The notes under the pieces were generated by a model, which was not told the DNA's origin, ran no database searches, and saw only the letters and a list, made by a program, of their open reading frames with translations. The position numbers and the translations under genes were made by a program. A stretch of DNA of 64,000 nt from Bradyrhizobium sp. Ec3.3. Lineage in GTDB: Bacteria; Pseudomonadota; Alphaproteobacteria; Rhizobiales; Xanthobacteraceae. The stretch spans positions 1 to 64,000 of the forward strand of contig NZ_AXAS01000036.1 in assembly GCF_000472925.1 (NCBI RefSeq). Direction: 5' to 3'. Shown in pieces: positions 1 to 8,942 of the stretch (its first letter is position 1; each line of letters starts with the position of its first letter).

Positions 1-49
1 GCGAAGGGTAGAGTCGAGATGTGGCGCGGTGGCGGTAGGCTGAACATAT

Positions 50-1996
50 CTGTTGGCCGCCTCTTTCGTCTGGCGGTGCCTTAGTAGTTCACCCTTGGCT
101 CCGTTTCCACATCCCGCTCATCGAACCGGACAGGCAGATTTCCCGCATCCGGCTCTCGGACAAGACTTCAAGCCTTCGCCCACGGCATGTCGCGCCCAAG
201 CGCGGTTAGGCGTACGAGCCCGAAGTACCCGTATAGGTGCGAGAGTGGATAGGTTCCGCCCCTGCGTCGCCTGACCTTGTGCTTGAAGCGCAACCACCGG
301 CGCAACCGCGCAGCCGCGTAATTGTCGAGCGCCCGATACGCTTTGGTGACGGTGCCTACATTGAAGTAGTTCGCCCATCCGCGCAGCGTGCGGTTCAACT
401 GGCCTACGAGCTCCGTGGTCTCTTGCCAAGTTCCTGATCGGGCGGTGAGCGCGTGAATGCTTTCGATCACGCGTTTGATGCTCTTGCGCGATGGCCGGTA
501 GCCCAGGCGCGCCTGGCCGGTTTTCGCTGAGTACATCCGCCCGAACGTGTAGCCCAGGAAGTCGAACTCTCCTTCCGGTACCTTGCAGATTCGTGTCTTC
601 TCCTCGTTGACCATCAGCTTCAGCCTTCCCATGATCATGCGCAGTTGTCGCAAGGCCTCTTCAGCTTTGCCCCGCCTGCACAGGATTACGAGATCGTCGG
701 CATAGGTCACGATGCGAGAGCCAAGGCTTCGCTCCAGCCCGAGCATCTTCCATCCCAGCACAAACCGGCGCATGTACAGGTTCGCCAGCAGTGGTGAGAT
801 GGGTGAGCCTTGCGGGATGCCTCGCCGCTTGTCCCGTGCCTCGGTCGTCCGTTTCTTCCTTCCTCGATCGTCGGTTTCTTCCACGGGACATTCCAGCCAC
901 ATCTTGATCAGATGCAGCACGCGCCGATCAACAATTCGGCGCGCTACCGACTTGAGAAGTTCGGCATGCGGAATGCTTCCGAAGTAGTCCGCGAGGTCGG
1001 CATCCACGACTTCCGGATGGCCACGGAACAGCTGCGCTTCCACCTCGACCACCGCCTGCTGGGCGTTTCGCCCGGTGCGGTAGGCATATTGCTCTGGTGG
1101 AAGATCGGCTTCAAAGATCGGCTGAAGCACCAGCATCGCTGCTGTCATGCAGACCCGATCACGCACGGTCGAGATGCCCAATGGCCTGAGTTTGCCATTG
1201 GCCTTCGGTATATACACTCTTCTGATAGGGTCCGGTCGATACGTCTCCTGCCTGAGCGCAAGCGCCAGTTCGCCAAGCCACCGCTGCACCCCGTACGCCT
1301 CGAGCTCCGCGAAGTCCTGCCCATCTACACCCGGTGCGCCCTTGTTGGAGCGGCATTGAGCATAGGCATGGGCCAAGATGTCTTCCCGGCTGATCTTGTC
1401 GTACAGAGCGTAAAAGCGGTAGCCGGCTTCTGCCTTCGCTTTCGCGTGTAACGCCGTCTGCAGTTTCTGAACACTCTTTGGAGTTGTTAGGTTGCCCAAT
1501 CCCCAGGTCCCTCACCACGTCTTGCGTTCGTCTTGAACTGAGGTCCCTTCCCTCCGCCGGCGTTACCCGGCTTCAGCGGTACTACAAACCTCTCCGCCAC
1601 CTCAAGGCGCCCGGCCTGTCCCTCGCGGGCGTCCGGTTGATCATCCCTGACCACGCCTTGGGGCCTCCCGTGTTGCGTACGCTTTCCTGGTGTACATGCC
1701 GTCGCCACTACCCCGGCACAGCGACTGGAGGTATTGCTTCGCTCACGTCGCCCCAGTCGTGTCAGCCTTCCCTGATATGGCCGTCAGGTCGGCCCGTGCA
1801 TCGTCCTTTTCGAGGCTTGCTCAGCGTTCACTCGCGTTACGGCCTGCACACTCGCGCTGTCACCGTATATCGTGACAGCTATCCGAAGGCTTCAGCCACT
1901 TCGTCACCTCCATAGCTGCTCCGGTTGCTTCCGGCTGGAGCGTTTCGCCGGGTGGGACTTGCACCCACTGGAAAGCGCCGCCTTCTCACGGCGCAC
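50..1996 (-). mobile_element. Group II intron (full-length, RT-encoding)
   Basis: A self-splicing retroelement read on the minus strand. The likely 5' end is a GTGCG pentamer starting at 1996, followed by a group II-type leader with a GGGTGCAAGTCCC element. A reverse transcriptase gene fills the middle. Domain V lies at 123-155 as a hairpin that opens GAGCC and closes GGTTC. The exact 3' end is uncertain: domain VI and a following GC-rich hairpin (about 60-85) make anything from about 20 to 110 possible. The 5' end is only 48 bp past the stop of the upstream regulator (2044), so the intron sits outside the coding sequence. The encoded protein has no endonuclease domain, as in several bacterial classes that target terminators or single-stranded DNA. 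Confidence 0.8.
168..1499 (-). CDS. ltrA: Group II intron reverse transcriptase/maturase
   Basis: Multifunctional intron-encoded protein (443 aa) that helps the intron RNA fold and splice, then copies it into DNA at a new site. The N-terminal half is a reverse transcriptase with the catalytic YADD box at about residue 265, preceded by the RGIPQGSPISPLLANLYM block and the entry motif KANGKLRPLGI. The last 120 residues match a maturase (GIIM) domain, with the GWANYF motif that is typical of the family. No HNH endonuclease domain follows. The frame is intact, so the element may still be active. The ATG at 1499 gives a normal family N-terminus and lies about 500 nt inside the intron, as expected for an ORF in domain IV. 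Confidence 0.93.
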   Translation of the reverse strand: MGNLTTPKSVQKLQTALHAKAKAEAGYRFYALYDKISREDILAHAYAQCRSNKGAPGVDGQDFAELEAYGVQRWLGELALALRQETYRPDPIRRVYIPKANGKLRPLGISTVRDRVCMTAAMLVLQPIFEADLPPEQYAYRTGRNAQQAVVEVEAQLFRGHPEVVDADLADYFGSIPHAELLKSVARRIVDRRVLHLIKMWLECPVEETDDRGRKKRTTEARDKRRGIPQGSPISPLLANLYMRRFVLGWKMLGLERSLGSRIVTYADDLVILCRRGKAEEALRQLRMIMGRLKLMVNEEKTRICKVPEGEFDFLGYTFGRMYSAKTGQARLGYRPSRKSIKRVIESIHALTARSGTWQETTELVGQLNRTLRGWANYFNVGTVTKAYRALDNYAAARLRRWLRFKHKVRRRRGGTYPLSHLYGYFGLVRLTALGRDMPWAKA

Positions 1997-2043
1997 GCCA
2001 GAAGCGGCCATTCCATGACCTCGTCGGCACAAGTGCACCGGCT

Positions 2044-3603
2044 TCACTCGGGCAACCCCGCCTTGCGAAAACCCTCGATTACTAGTTTCGCATTGGATTG
2101 CCCGCCTCGAGCGATCCACCCAGATATTGTGAAGGCGGGGTCGAACTCAATCACACGCGCTGCAGCCTCATGTGCCTCAGCATCGCGTCCGAGTAGCGCG
2201 AAAGCGGACGCGAGACAGCGGTGAGCTGCCGCATAGGAGGGGCTCTGACGTCGGGCTTTCCTGCCAGCGACGATTGCTTCGTCAAAGCGACGAAGCTCGA
2301 TGTATGCAAAACCCATTCCTGCCAAATTTGAAGCAAGTAGCCGGTCAAATGGGCTTATTCGAATGGCGCGCTCAAAGCTCCTGATAGCCTCTTCGGGCCG
2401 TCCCGCTAGCAAGTAAGTGTGACCTCGATGGACCCATGCGTCAGCTGCATTAGGGTTAGAGGAGACCGCACGGTCCGCCAACTCTCGCGCAGTATCGAAA
2501 TCGCAAGACCACATAGCCGTTGCACGGCCAAGTGCGCTTAACGCCTCAGAGTCGTTCTCGTCGATGCGAATTGCCAATCGGAGAAGCCGCAATCCTTCCG
2601 CAATTTCCGACTTCGGATCGGCCGTCCATCCCTCACCCGCATTAACAAAGTGGCAGGTTCCTGCAAGGGTCGCAGCAAAGCCGTATCGGGGGTCAATCTC
2701 CAAGGCGCGAGAGGCAAGCCGAAGGGCCTCGACCGTTCCGCCCGGGGCGCGTGAGGTTAAATGCGGTACTGCTCGAAGACAAAGGTCGTAGGCACTAAGG
2801 TCATTCGGCCGACGTGCAGCTAAACTGATTTCAATTTGAAACATTTTTGGTGCAATGGCTGAAACAACACTCTCGGTCATCCGATCCTGGAGAGCGAACA
2901 TATCGGTCAGGTCACCTTCAAATCGATCGGCCCAAAGGTGCACCCCCGTCGCGGCATCGATCAATTGGCCGATGATGCGGACCTTTCCGGCTGCCTTGCG
3001 TACACTGCCTTCCAGCACGTACCGCACGCCGAGTTCGCGCCCGACCTGCTTGATGTCGACGGCTTTGCCTTTGTAAGTAAAACTCGAATTGCGCGAGATC
3101 ACGAAGAGAAATTTGAACCGTGATAACGCTGTGGTGATTTCATCTACCATGCCATCAGCGAAGTAATCCTGATCGGGATCACCACACATGTTTCGGAACG
3201 GCAGCACCGCTATGGAGGGTTTGTCGGGGAGCGCGAGGGCCGATTTCAGCGGTTCTACGCGGTCGTCGGGAACTGCAGTGCATCCCGGGCCTCGTATCTC
3301 CAGCACTGTTCCGACGAAGCGGAATCCCTTGCGCTGCAGCGTTTTGATAAGGCGCTGCTCGTCGCCGGAATCGCCAATCACGCTGCGGGCTACATTGAGA
3401 CGGGTCGTCAGTGCTGCATCGGACACGACACGGCCGTTCCAAACGGCATTGATTAGATCCTCCTTACTAACAACGCGTTCCCGGTTGCGGATCAGGTAAT
3501 CGAGCAGGTCGAATACCTGTGGAGCGATGGAGACCATTTCCGTCCCGCGATGCAGTTCGCGCCGGTCAGTGTCGAGTGCGAACTCCTCGAAGTGATAACG
3601 CAA
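2044..3603 (-). CDS. Winged-helix regulator with TolB-like and TPR domains
   Basis: Predicted cytoplasmic transcription regulator of 519 aa. Residues 1-103 form an OmpR/CadC-type winged helix. Residues about 133-260 resemble the TolB-like domain found in many rhizobial signalling proteins, with SIAVLPF, FADGMVDEI and YVLEGSVRK. The rest is tetratricopeptide-like helical repeats that probably bind a partner. No membrane helix is visible, unlike CadC itself. The same TolB-TPR body occurs at 49,991-51,781 behind a nucleotide cyclase domain. The gene is divergent from a DUF1127 gene, and a group II intron lies 48 bp past its stop. Its targets are unknown. Confidence 0.85.
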   Translation of the reverse strand: MRYHFEEFALDTDRRELHRGTEMVSIAPQVFDLLDYLIRNRERVVSKEDLINAVWNGRVVSDAALTTRLNVARSVIGDSGDEQRLIKTLQRKGFRFVGTVLEIRGPGCTAVPDDRVEPLKSALALPDKPSIAVLPFRNMCGDPDQDYFADGMVDEITTALSRFKFLFVISRNSSFTYKGKAVDIKQVGRELGVRYVLEGSVRKAAGKVRIIGQLIDAATGVHLWADRFEGDLTDMFALQDRMTESVVSAIAPKMFQIEISLAARRPNDLSAYDLCLRAVPHLTSRAPGGTVEALRLASRALEIDPRYGFAATLAGTCHFVNAGEGWTADPKSEIAEGLRLLRLAIRIDENDSEALSALGRATAMWSCDFDTARELADRAVSSNPNAADAWVHRGHTYLLAGRPEEAIRSFERAIRISPFDRLLASNLAGMGFAYIELRRFDEAIVAGRKARRQSPSYAAAHRCLASAFALLGRDAEAHEAAARVIEFDPAFTISGWIARGGQSNAKLVIEGFRKAGLPE

Positions 3604-3758
3604 GCTGCCATTCCTTCAGGCTCTGATCATGCCCGGACCTAGCACCTCTCAGAACGTAAAGAATAAGCTGCCGGTGAGGAGAATGTAAGCCAAATGTGAA
3701 GCGTGCCCTCCCGTGCTTGGCATCATCCGAGTAGAAATCACACCCAGGAGCTGCCGCG

Positions 3759-3998
3759 ATGAGCACGACCTATGATGCGACAGGGTTGGGACAGACCGCC
3801 CCATCGACGCGACGCGTATCCAGCTTCTTCAACAGATGTTGGAGTGCGCTACAGGAACGGCACAGCCGCCAGAGACTACGAGCCACCTTGTGCGATCTAA
3901 GTGATCGGGAGCTAATGGATATCGGCACTACGCGTGGCGAGATCGACTACATCGCTTCGAACCGAGGTATCGACCCACGAGGCATCCGGTCCGCATGA
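3759..3998 (+). CDS. DUF1127 domain protein
   Basis: Small basic protein of 79 aa. The C-terminal half carries the DUF1127 signature (LCDLSDRELMDIG followed by TRGEIDYIA), an Arg-rich helical motif found in many alphaproteobacterial small proteins. Some family members are reported to bind RNA or affect phosphate and carbon metabolism, but the role here is not known. An AGGAG sequence lies 9 nt before the ATG. The gene shares a 155-bp intergenic region with the winged-helix regulator at 2044-3603, so regulation by that protein is possible but untested. Confidence 0.8.
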   Translation: MSTTYDATGLGQTAPSTRRVSSFFNRCWSALQERHSRQRLRATLCDLSDRELMDIGTTRGEIDYIASNRGIDPRGIRSA

Positions 3999-4635
3999 TG
4001 AACGTCCGATACTGCCGACGGTGCATAGCCGGAAATTGGACACACGACCAGACGCACCATTGCCAGACCCGACGATTTGGGCGCGGGTCAGTTTTGTTAT
4101 CCGTATTTCGCTGAGATGAGCCCGATGGCCAACTTGTACTTTGAAGACGCGGAAATCGGAACCCGTCGCACCGCAACCAAAGACGCGAGATAGTGTTGCA
4201 GTGTTTCAGCAACATTCTCGTTGCGCGGCGACCGGATGCGAAAGCATCGACGTAAGCTATTCGATGAGCGCCGCCGGTTTGGTTTTCGCTCCGATGTCCC
4301 TTGTGGGTCATTCGCGACTAAGCCGGGCAGTGCTCGCCACCAATCGATGTCCGCTTCGGTCCCGATAGCGCTCGCATTTGTGCAGAAGCAGCAAATGACG
4401 CGAGGGGCCAGAAGCGGGAATCTCTACCGTGAAATTAACTGCCTCCATTCAAGGTAGCCAATCGTCCTTGGCATCGCTCAACATTCTTCGTGGCTTGCTA
4501 ATTTGCGATAGATAGCAAAGTCATCGAAGTTAGCCATCCGCATCTTGGTAGACGAGATCGCCTGAGTGTGAAACCAACCCTCGATCAGAGCGGCCGCCGT
4601 CGCGAAGCCTAATCGGCGAGGCGTCTACGACGCCG
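3999..4635. other. Intergenic stretch with degenerate repeat-like sequence
   Basis: No convincing gene is seen. Between about 4285 and 4430 the sequence contains ATGTCC(G/C)CTT-type words (at 4292 and 4347) together with AGAAGC and GAAGCGG words. This resembles a degenerate interspersed repeat common between genes in Bradyrhizobium, which often produces spurious short ORFs. A related ATGTCCGCTTTG word occurs at 5893. The assignment rests on remembered sequence style, not a database match. Confidence 0.3.
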
Positions 4636-5439
4636 TTAGGGCCGTATCGCATTGGTCCCTTTCCTAGGGAAAATACGACGATACGGTCGCGGTGTTGTTG
4701 CGACAAGCGCGGATTCAAGGATTTCTGGCGGTAAATCCTGGCGGTATGGCCAGCGCCGTTGTGCTCGTTCTGGCGCTAGTCCGCCCAACGAACGCACCGA
4801 CGAGTGTGCTATGTTGCCGGGGGAGGAAGGGCGATGAAGGTCATTACCGCGGCACTCGCCCTGCTTACTGACGATCTGTAACCTTTCCTGGCCGAAGCGC
4901 GTCCCAGTGGACTCCCTAGCGGGTGCCCGCCAGACTCCGTCGCTCAGGAAGATGACCTCCGCAGTGACACGGCCGATGCCGGCACTTGCTAGACCGACGG
5001 CACGCGCCGCAGCGGTCGAGAGGTCGAGCACCCGGCCGCGGATGAAGGGGCCGCGGTCGTTGACCGTGACGACCACGCTGCGACCGCCATACGTCACGCG
5101 AAGCTTGGTGCCGAAAGGCAGCGAGCGGTGGGCGCATGAGAGCTCGTTCTGGTCGAAGCGCTGGCCCGACGCAGTCCGGCGGCCGGATTCGTTCCCGTAA
5201 AACGACGCAATGCCGGAGAACACGCGCCCGCTCTCCGATGAGGGCGCGGCCGACGCGCTGTCGCTATGCAAAGAGGTGCCAGACATGTTCACAGCGTGAC
5301 GTGCCTGATGGCTGTGATGGTGCCTCGCCTCGGCCGAAAGGTCGGCGGCAGTCACACCGACCAGGAGAGTTGCAGCGAACACGGCGAATGCCGTCCGCGA
5401 GCGGGCTACGCATCGCGCCGTCCACTTAGAAGTTACCAT
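4636..5439 (-). CDS. rlpA: RlpA-like secreted protein with aberrant C-terminus
   Basis: Exported protein (267 aa) of the RlpA family, which binds or cleaves peptidoglycan. Residues 1-35 form a signal peptide (FAVFAATLLVGVTAADLSA), and a His-rich stretch follows. Residues about 72-165 are the double-psi beta-barrel, with GIASFYG, GRRTASGQ, LPFGTKLRV and the VNDRGPF/GRVLDLS blocks containing the expected aspartates. Beyond about residue 185 the protein loses RlpA character. That tail is antisense to a short signal-peptide-like start on the other strand (4834-4881). The frame was therefore probably joined to foreign DNA near 4880, and about 80 C-terminal residues are likely not original. No SPOR domain is present. 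Confidence 0.75.
   Translation of the reverse strand: MVTSKWTARCVARSRTAFAVFAATLLVGVTAADLSAEARHHHSHQARHAVNMSGTSLHSDSASAAPSSESGRVFSGIASFYGNESGRRTASGQRFDQNELSCAHRSLPFGTKLRVTYGGRSVVVTVNDRGPFIRGRVLDLSTAAARAVGLASAGIGRVTAEVIFLSDGVWRAPARESTGTRFGQERLQIVSKQGECRGNDLHRPSSPGNIAHSSVRSLGGLAPERAQRRWPYRQDLPPEILESALVATTPRPYRRIFPRKGTNAIRP
4834..4881 (+). pseudogene. 5' remnant of a secreted-protein gene
   Basis: An ATG with a strong ribosome-binding site (GGGGGAGGAAGG, 3 nt upstream) opens a 15-codon frame, MKVITAALALLTDDL. The first 12 residues look like the start of a signal peptide, then a stop follows. It lies antisense to the odd tail of the RlpA-like gene. The simplest reading is the surviving 5' end of a gene whose body was replaced at a recombination joint. 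Confidence 0.35.
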
Positions 5440-6371
5440 TTAGTGCAGGCGCTGGCGGTAACCTTCAAGGGACCGCGTAGCGCGCTCCTCCTTTGTGCAG
5501 GCGGGAGCGCTAGCGGTCTCTCAGCCACCGGCGGCCTACGGACGAGCCCCGGCCGGTGATCGAAGCAAACTCGCAAAACGATCTTTGGTTGCTCCAAATT
5601 TCCCGGCTATTCGACGATTTTTCCTGGGGCCGACTGCATCAGCATTCTCGGCGCAAGGTGCGAGTTGATTCGCCCGCGGACGGCTCCGCGAAGTCATGGT
5701 CGTCGATCGACAACCCGACCAAAAATGCGCGCTGATATCCATGATGGCCCGGAGCCCAACACGCTCCAATCAGAGGCCGGATACATTGATGCAAGACCGC
5801 ATCTGCCAGGTTGACGAAACCTCTTGCAACGCGCGGCCGGACCATACATTCGGGTCAATCGCGACTGGGCTGGCCGTGCAGAAATTCCGGCGATGTCCGC
5901 TTTGCTCTGGAAGCCGGAGTAAAGTCGGCGGGTGCAGGCGTTTTGCTATGCAGTCCCTTCGCATCCGTCCGCCAAAGCAAGGGGGCCACGAGACAAAACG
6001 CAGCAGATGCCGGAACGTCGCCACGCGCCGGTTCGGTAGCGGCCCCTCGAGTTCAGGAGTCCGCCAGGAGTCCTTCCCTCCACGAGCTGGAGGGGCAGCC
6101 TTGACCCACACAAACGCCCCCATGGACCCCGCTGAGTCACCGAGAGGCATCGTAGTCGGAAGTACCCCCAGCATCCCCGCACTTAAAGCCGGTCATCGGG
6201 GCCAGGATCCGTTCCTACCTGCTAGCGATCTGAATGCGATGGTGTCAGGTCATAATGGTCTATTCCGAGCCCAACACCAGGGAGCTACCCAATCGGCAAT
6301 AGTTGCTGTGTGGCAAGAAGGACCGCGCCGAACCGTCTGCGCTGCACTGCATCCCCGGGGGAGATGCGCTG
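5440..6371. other. Gene-poor 930-bp stretch
   Basis: Open frames exist on both strands (for example 5696-6394 plus and 5770-6174 minus), but none has a recognisable domain, hydrophobic pattern or convincing start. A fragment near 5893 repeats the ATGTCCGCTT word of the interspersed repeat suggested at 4285-4430. The stretch looks like decayed mobile DNA. Confidence 0.4.
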
Positions 6372-6629
6372 ATGTCCGTCGTCCACCTCATTGATCACGC
6401 CGACTTCGGTCGGCTGCAGATCGACGATCCCGAACACGTGCGGGTTGATCGCGAGGGCGAGCATGAGTTCTATGTGATGATCATCGATGGCAGTTTCGAG
6501 CAGACCGCCTATAGCCTGCACGACAACGCGGCAGGCGCTGAGGGGACAGCAGCCGTGTTGGCCAAGCGGCTACGATGCGACTGGGGCACAAACTACCGCC
6601 GACGCAAGAGGGTCAGTTCGAGCGATTGA
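6372..6629 (+). CDS. Small hypothetical protein
   Basis: Unrecognised 85-residue acidic protein beginning MSVVHLIDHADFG. The first 65 residues have ordinary, balanced codon use and alternate beta- and helix-like segments; the final 20 are Arg/Ser-rich and may be read-through into degraded sequence. The frame opens upstream to 6303, but the ATG at 6372 starts the compositionally normal part. No family is assigned. The gene lies within the gene-poor island. Confidence 0.4.
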   Translation: MSVVHLIDHADFGRLQIDDPEHVRVDREGEHEFYVMIIDGSFEQTAYSLHDNAAGAEGTAAVLAKRLRCDWGTNYRRRKRVSSSD

Positions 6630-6901
6630 GTTGCTTGGAGCAAGGAGACCCGGCTCCCCTACCGTTGCACGCATGGAGCCACTTGGCTGGCAGAACCCGG
6701 CGAGACGGCTGCGAACAAAAAGACATGTGTCACTGACCGATACCGGTACCTTGGTGGCTTCGATCCCGGGTGAACGCCCCCGGAGTCCCCACCCCCCTTC
6801 AGCGATAGCTGCCCACCGTGAGGGCCGCCAGAGCCGTTGGGCGGAGCGTGTGCTCTACGCAATCCGCCCGGCGCGATCGGCGGTCTGACGGACCAGTCCG
6901 A

Positions 6902-7132
6902 CTACGACCAGTAACGCACCGCGCTGAGACCACCGATATCGTATTCCTCCATCAGCAGGCCGCCCAGCTCGCTTCCGCGCCGGATGCCTTCCATCTGGCG
7001 CTCGATCATCTTGTACTCGGCGCTGCCCTCGCGAGCATCCTTAAGCCGATAAGCCAGCTCGCGGATGATGTCTTCCAGCTCGACCTCTTCGGCGGTCTTC
7101 GGAATGTCAGGCGAGTAAACGGTGCTAGTCAT
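6902..7132 (-). CDS. Small helical hypothetical protein
   Basis: Unrecognised 76-residue protein, acidic and mostly helical (EEVELEDIIRELAYRL). GAGGGG lies 5 nt before the chosen ATG at 7132, which makes this start better than the upstream one at 7180. It is downstream of, and on the same strand as, the putative ADP-ribosyltransferase-like gene at 7328-7921, with a 195-bp gap. An antitoxin or immunity role can be imagined from this pairing but nothing in the sequence proves it. Confidence 0.5.
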   Translation of the reverse strand: MTSTVYSPDIPKTAEEVELEDIIRELAYRLKDAREGSAEYKMIERQMEGIRRGSELGGLLMEEYDIGGLSAVRYWS

Positions 7133-7327
7133 CGGCCCCTCGCGAGAGTGTGCGGCAGACAGACGGTCCTTCCACAGCAACCCATTTTCGTCGCAGGCAT
7201 AGGGATCGCTACCGCACCAAATTATTCTATCCTAGCTGAGAGGAAACAACCACGGCGCAAAGATCGATTGCGCGCTGATGCCTTGGTGACTACTGCCCCG
7301 TGGCACGCCGGCATGTGCCAATCTCGA

Positions 7328-7921
7328 TTAACCGACGGTCGCGCGTCCACTGATCGACGAAACTGCCGCAGCATGTCCCCGCTGCTGAACAATGACATTG
7401 CGTACCTTGGCCCGTCCCTCGCTGACAATTCGGTGCAATGATCTTGCTTGCGCTTGCGTCAAGAACTCCTCTTGTTCCCCTTGGTACCACCAGCCATAAA
7501 CGCCATGTTGGTCCGGTTGGCGCACAACGCCCAGAAGATGGCGACGAATATTTACACAGCGATACCAAATACTCTCTTCACGCTCATCAATCCAATTCTC
7601 AGGGTAGCGCGAAGGCTCCAGGCGATAATTCTGAATTAAGGAGGTTCGATTTAAGACCAAGATGCCGCCGCAATATTCCTCGTTCTTTCCGACTGTCGTG
7701 TCGGCCCAATATGCTGCGACGTCCGGAGACCTGGTGAGGAAGACCGCGGGATCTCCAACGTCGGCCGGAAGCAACATTCCCGTACGGAGTATGCAAGGCA
7801 GCTGACGCGTCCCATGGTACATTGCGTCATGGCCACGTCCGATCTTTCTAGCTAGTCGCGCCATCACCAGTTCGGGAATAGTTCGTAAACGCTTTTCTCT
7901 TAGCTGGACCATAGCGTTCAT
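7328..7921 (-). CDS. Putative ADP-ribosyltransferase-fold protein
   Basis: Protein of 197 aa with no close relative recognised. Three segments fall in the order expected of a PARP/DarT-like H-Y-E fold: MYHGT with His36, VFLTRSPDVAAYW with Tyr71, and EESIWYRCVNI with Glu116/117. In PARP-like enzymes the equivalent blocks hold the NAD-binding His and Tyr and the catalytic Glu. The frame extends to a TTG at 7960; the ATG at 7921 was preferred. If active it would modify a protein, DNA or RNA target using NAD. It could instead be an inactive relative or an RNA 2'-phosphotransferase-like fold. It lies in an accessory region between recombinase and decayed sequence. Confidence 0.5.
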   Translation of the reverse strand: MNAMVQLREKRLRTIPELVMARLARKIGRGHDAMYHGTRQLPCILRTGMLLPADVGDPAVFLTRSPDVAAYWADTTVGKNEEYCGGILVLNRTSLIQNYRLEPSRYPENWIDEREESIWYRCVNIRRHLLGVVRQPDQHGVYGWWYQGEQEEFLTQAQARSLHRIVSEGRAKVRNVIVQQRGHAAAVSSISGRATVG

Positions 7922-8243
7922 CCACTGCGACTGATCGGCGGAATGCGACGAAGCTAACAACAGAGCTTGTTAATTGCAGGGCGCGCATCACAAGTGCACT
8001 CGCAAACCTGTTCGCGGTAGCGATCGCTTACTCACCATCTGTGGGCATTGACATGCCCAGTCCTCCGTTCGACCGGCGGCGACGAGCGCGCAAAAATGAG
8101 CTGGGTACTGGTTCAGGTACCCGCACTGATGCAATCCCGACATTAGCCCCCCGGGCCTGCCGGCTGTGCGCCAGCATCATCGCCTTCGGCGACAGGTATT
8201 CCCTGCCGGAGCCGTTGGATGCGTGCCCGGTCTGGCGATCCAT

Positions 8244-8942
8244 TCAGGCGCCTGCCGTTCTGACAAGACGCGCCACGGCGGTCGGATGCCACAAACCCCC
8301 GCGGGGCGCTCTGACGCCTTGCTGATTCAGCTCATGCGCAATAGCGCGAACGCTGGTAGCGCCCGTTCGCTTGATGCCCTCGATGATGCCTTGGAGATCG
8401 ATTGCACGCTGCGCCGCCTTCTCCTTGATCTTGGCGACTGCTTCAGCGTTGCCTGTCTGCTTGCCGCGCAGGGCACGAGCGCCGTTCGGGTTACCAAGCT
8501 TCACGCCTCGGGCCTTTGCGGCGGCCAGAGCCTTCTTGGTGCGCTCGCCAATCAAACCGGCTTCCAACTCTGCGACCGCGGCCATCTGAGTGAGCAGAAA
8601 CTTTCCCATAGGCCCAGGAGGAACACTCGGCAGGTCGCAGAACACCAAATCGACATCGCTGGCGACAAGCGATCGCAGGAGGTCCACGTTTCGGGTCAAT
8701 CGGTCCAGCTTCGCGAATACCAGCTTCGCCCCGATGGCTTTGGCGTGCGAGAGCGCCGCCGCCAGCTTCGGCCGGTCCGATTTCCGGCCGCTCTCCGTCT
8801 CCACATATTCAGATACGAGCGTCCACCGGCCCCCGTTGAGGTAGCTCGTAACGGCCTCGCGCTGCGCTTCGATACCAAGGCCGCTACGTCCCTGTTTGTC
8901 GGTCGAAACCCGCAGGTAGGAGATAAATTTTCCCTGTGCCAC
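8244..8942 (-). CDS. Serine recombinase (resolvase/invertase family)
   Basis: Site-specific DNA recombinase of about 232 aa. The N-terminal catalytic domain begins YLRVSTDKQ, with the nucleophile Ser13 in the R-x-S-T motif, and continues with FAKLDRLTRN and the LLTQMAAVAELE helix that carries conserved dimer and active-site residues. The C-terminal 90 residues form a helix-turn-helix region ending in a Recombinase-like SVRAIAHELNQQGVRAPRG block. A GTG start at 8942 gives the normal family N-terminus; an ATG at 8999 would add 19 unlikely residues. It may serve as a resolvase or an integrase of a small element. No paired inverted repeats or att sites were found beside it. Confidence 0.9.
   Translation of the reverse strand: MAQGKFISYLRVSTDKQGRSGLGIEAQREAVTSYLNGGRWTLVSEYVETESGRKSDRPKLAAALSHAKAIGAKLVFAKLDRLTRNVDLLRSLVASDVDLVFCDLPSVPPGPMGKFLLTQMAAVAELEAGLIGERTKKALAAAKARGVKLGNPNGARALRGKQTGNAEAVAKIKEKAAQRAIDLQGIIEGIKRTGATSVRAIAHELNQQGVRAPRGGLWHPTAVARLVRTAGA

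Noticed and set aside
2065..2085. Similarity of AACCCTCGATTA to the tRNA-Gly 3' region as a second attachment site
   Set aside because: Only about ten bases agree and they lie in a well-conserved coding end, so chance is enough.
5696..6394. Plus-strand 232-codon frame in the gene-poor island
   Set aside because: No ribosome-binding site, no domain, uneven amino-acid use; more likely decayed sequence.
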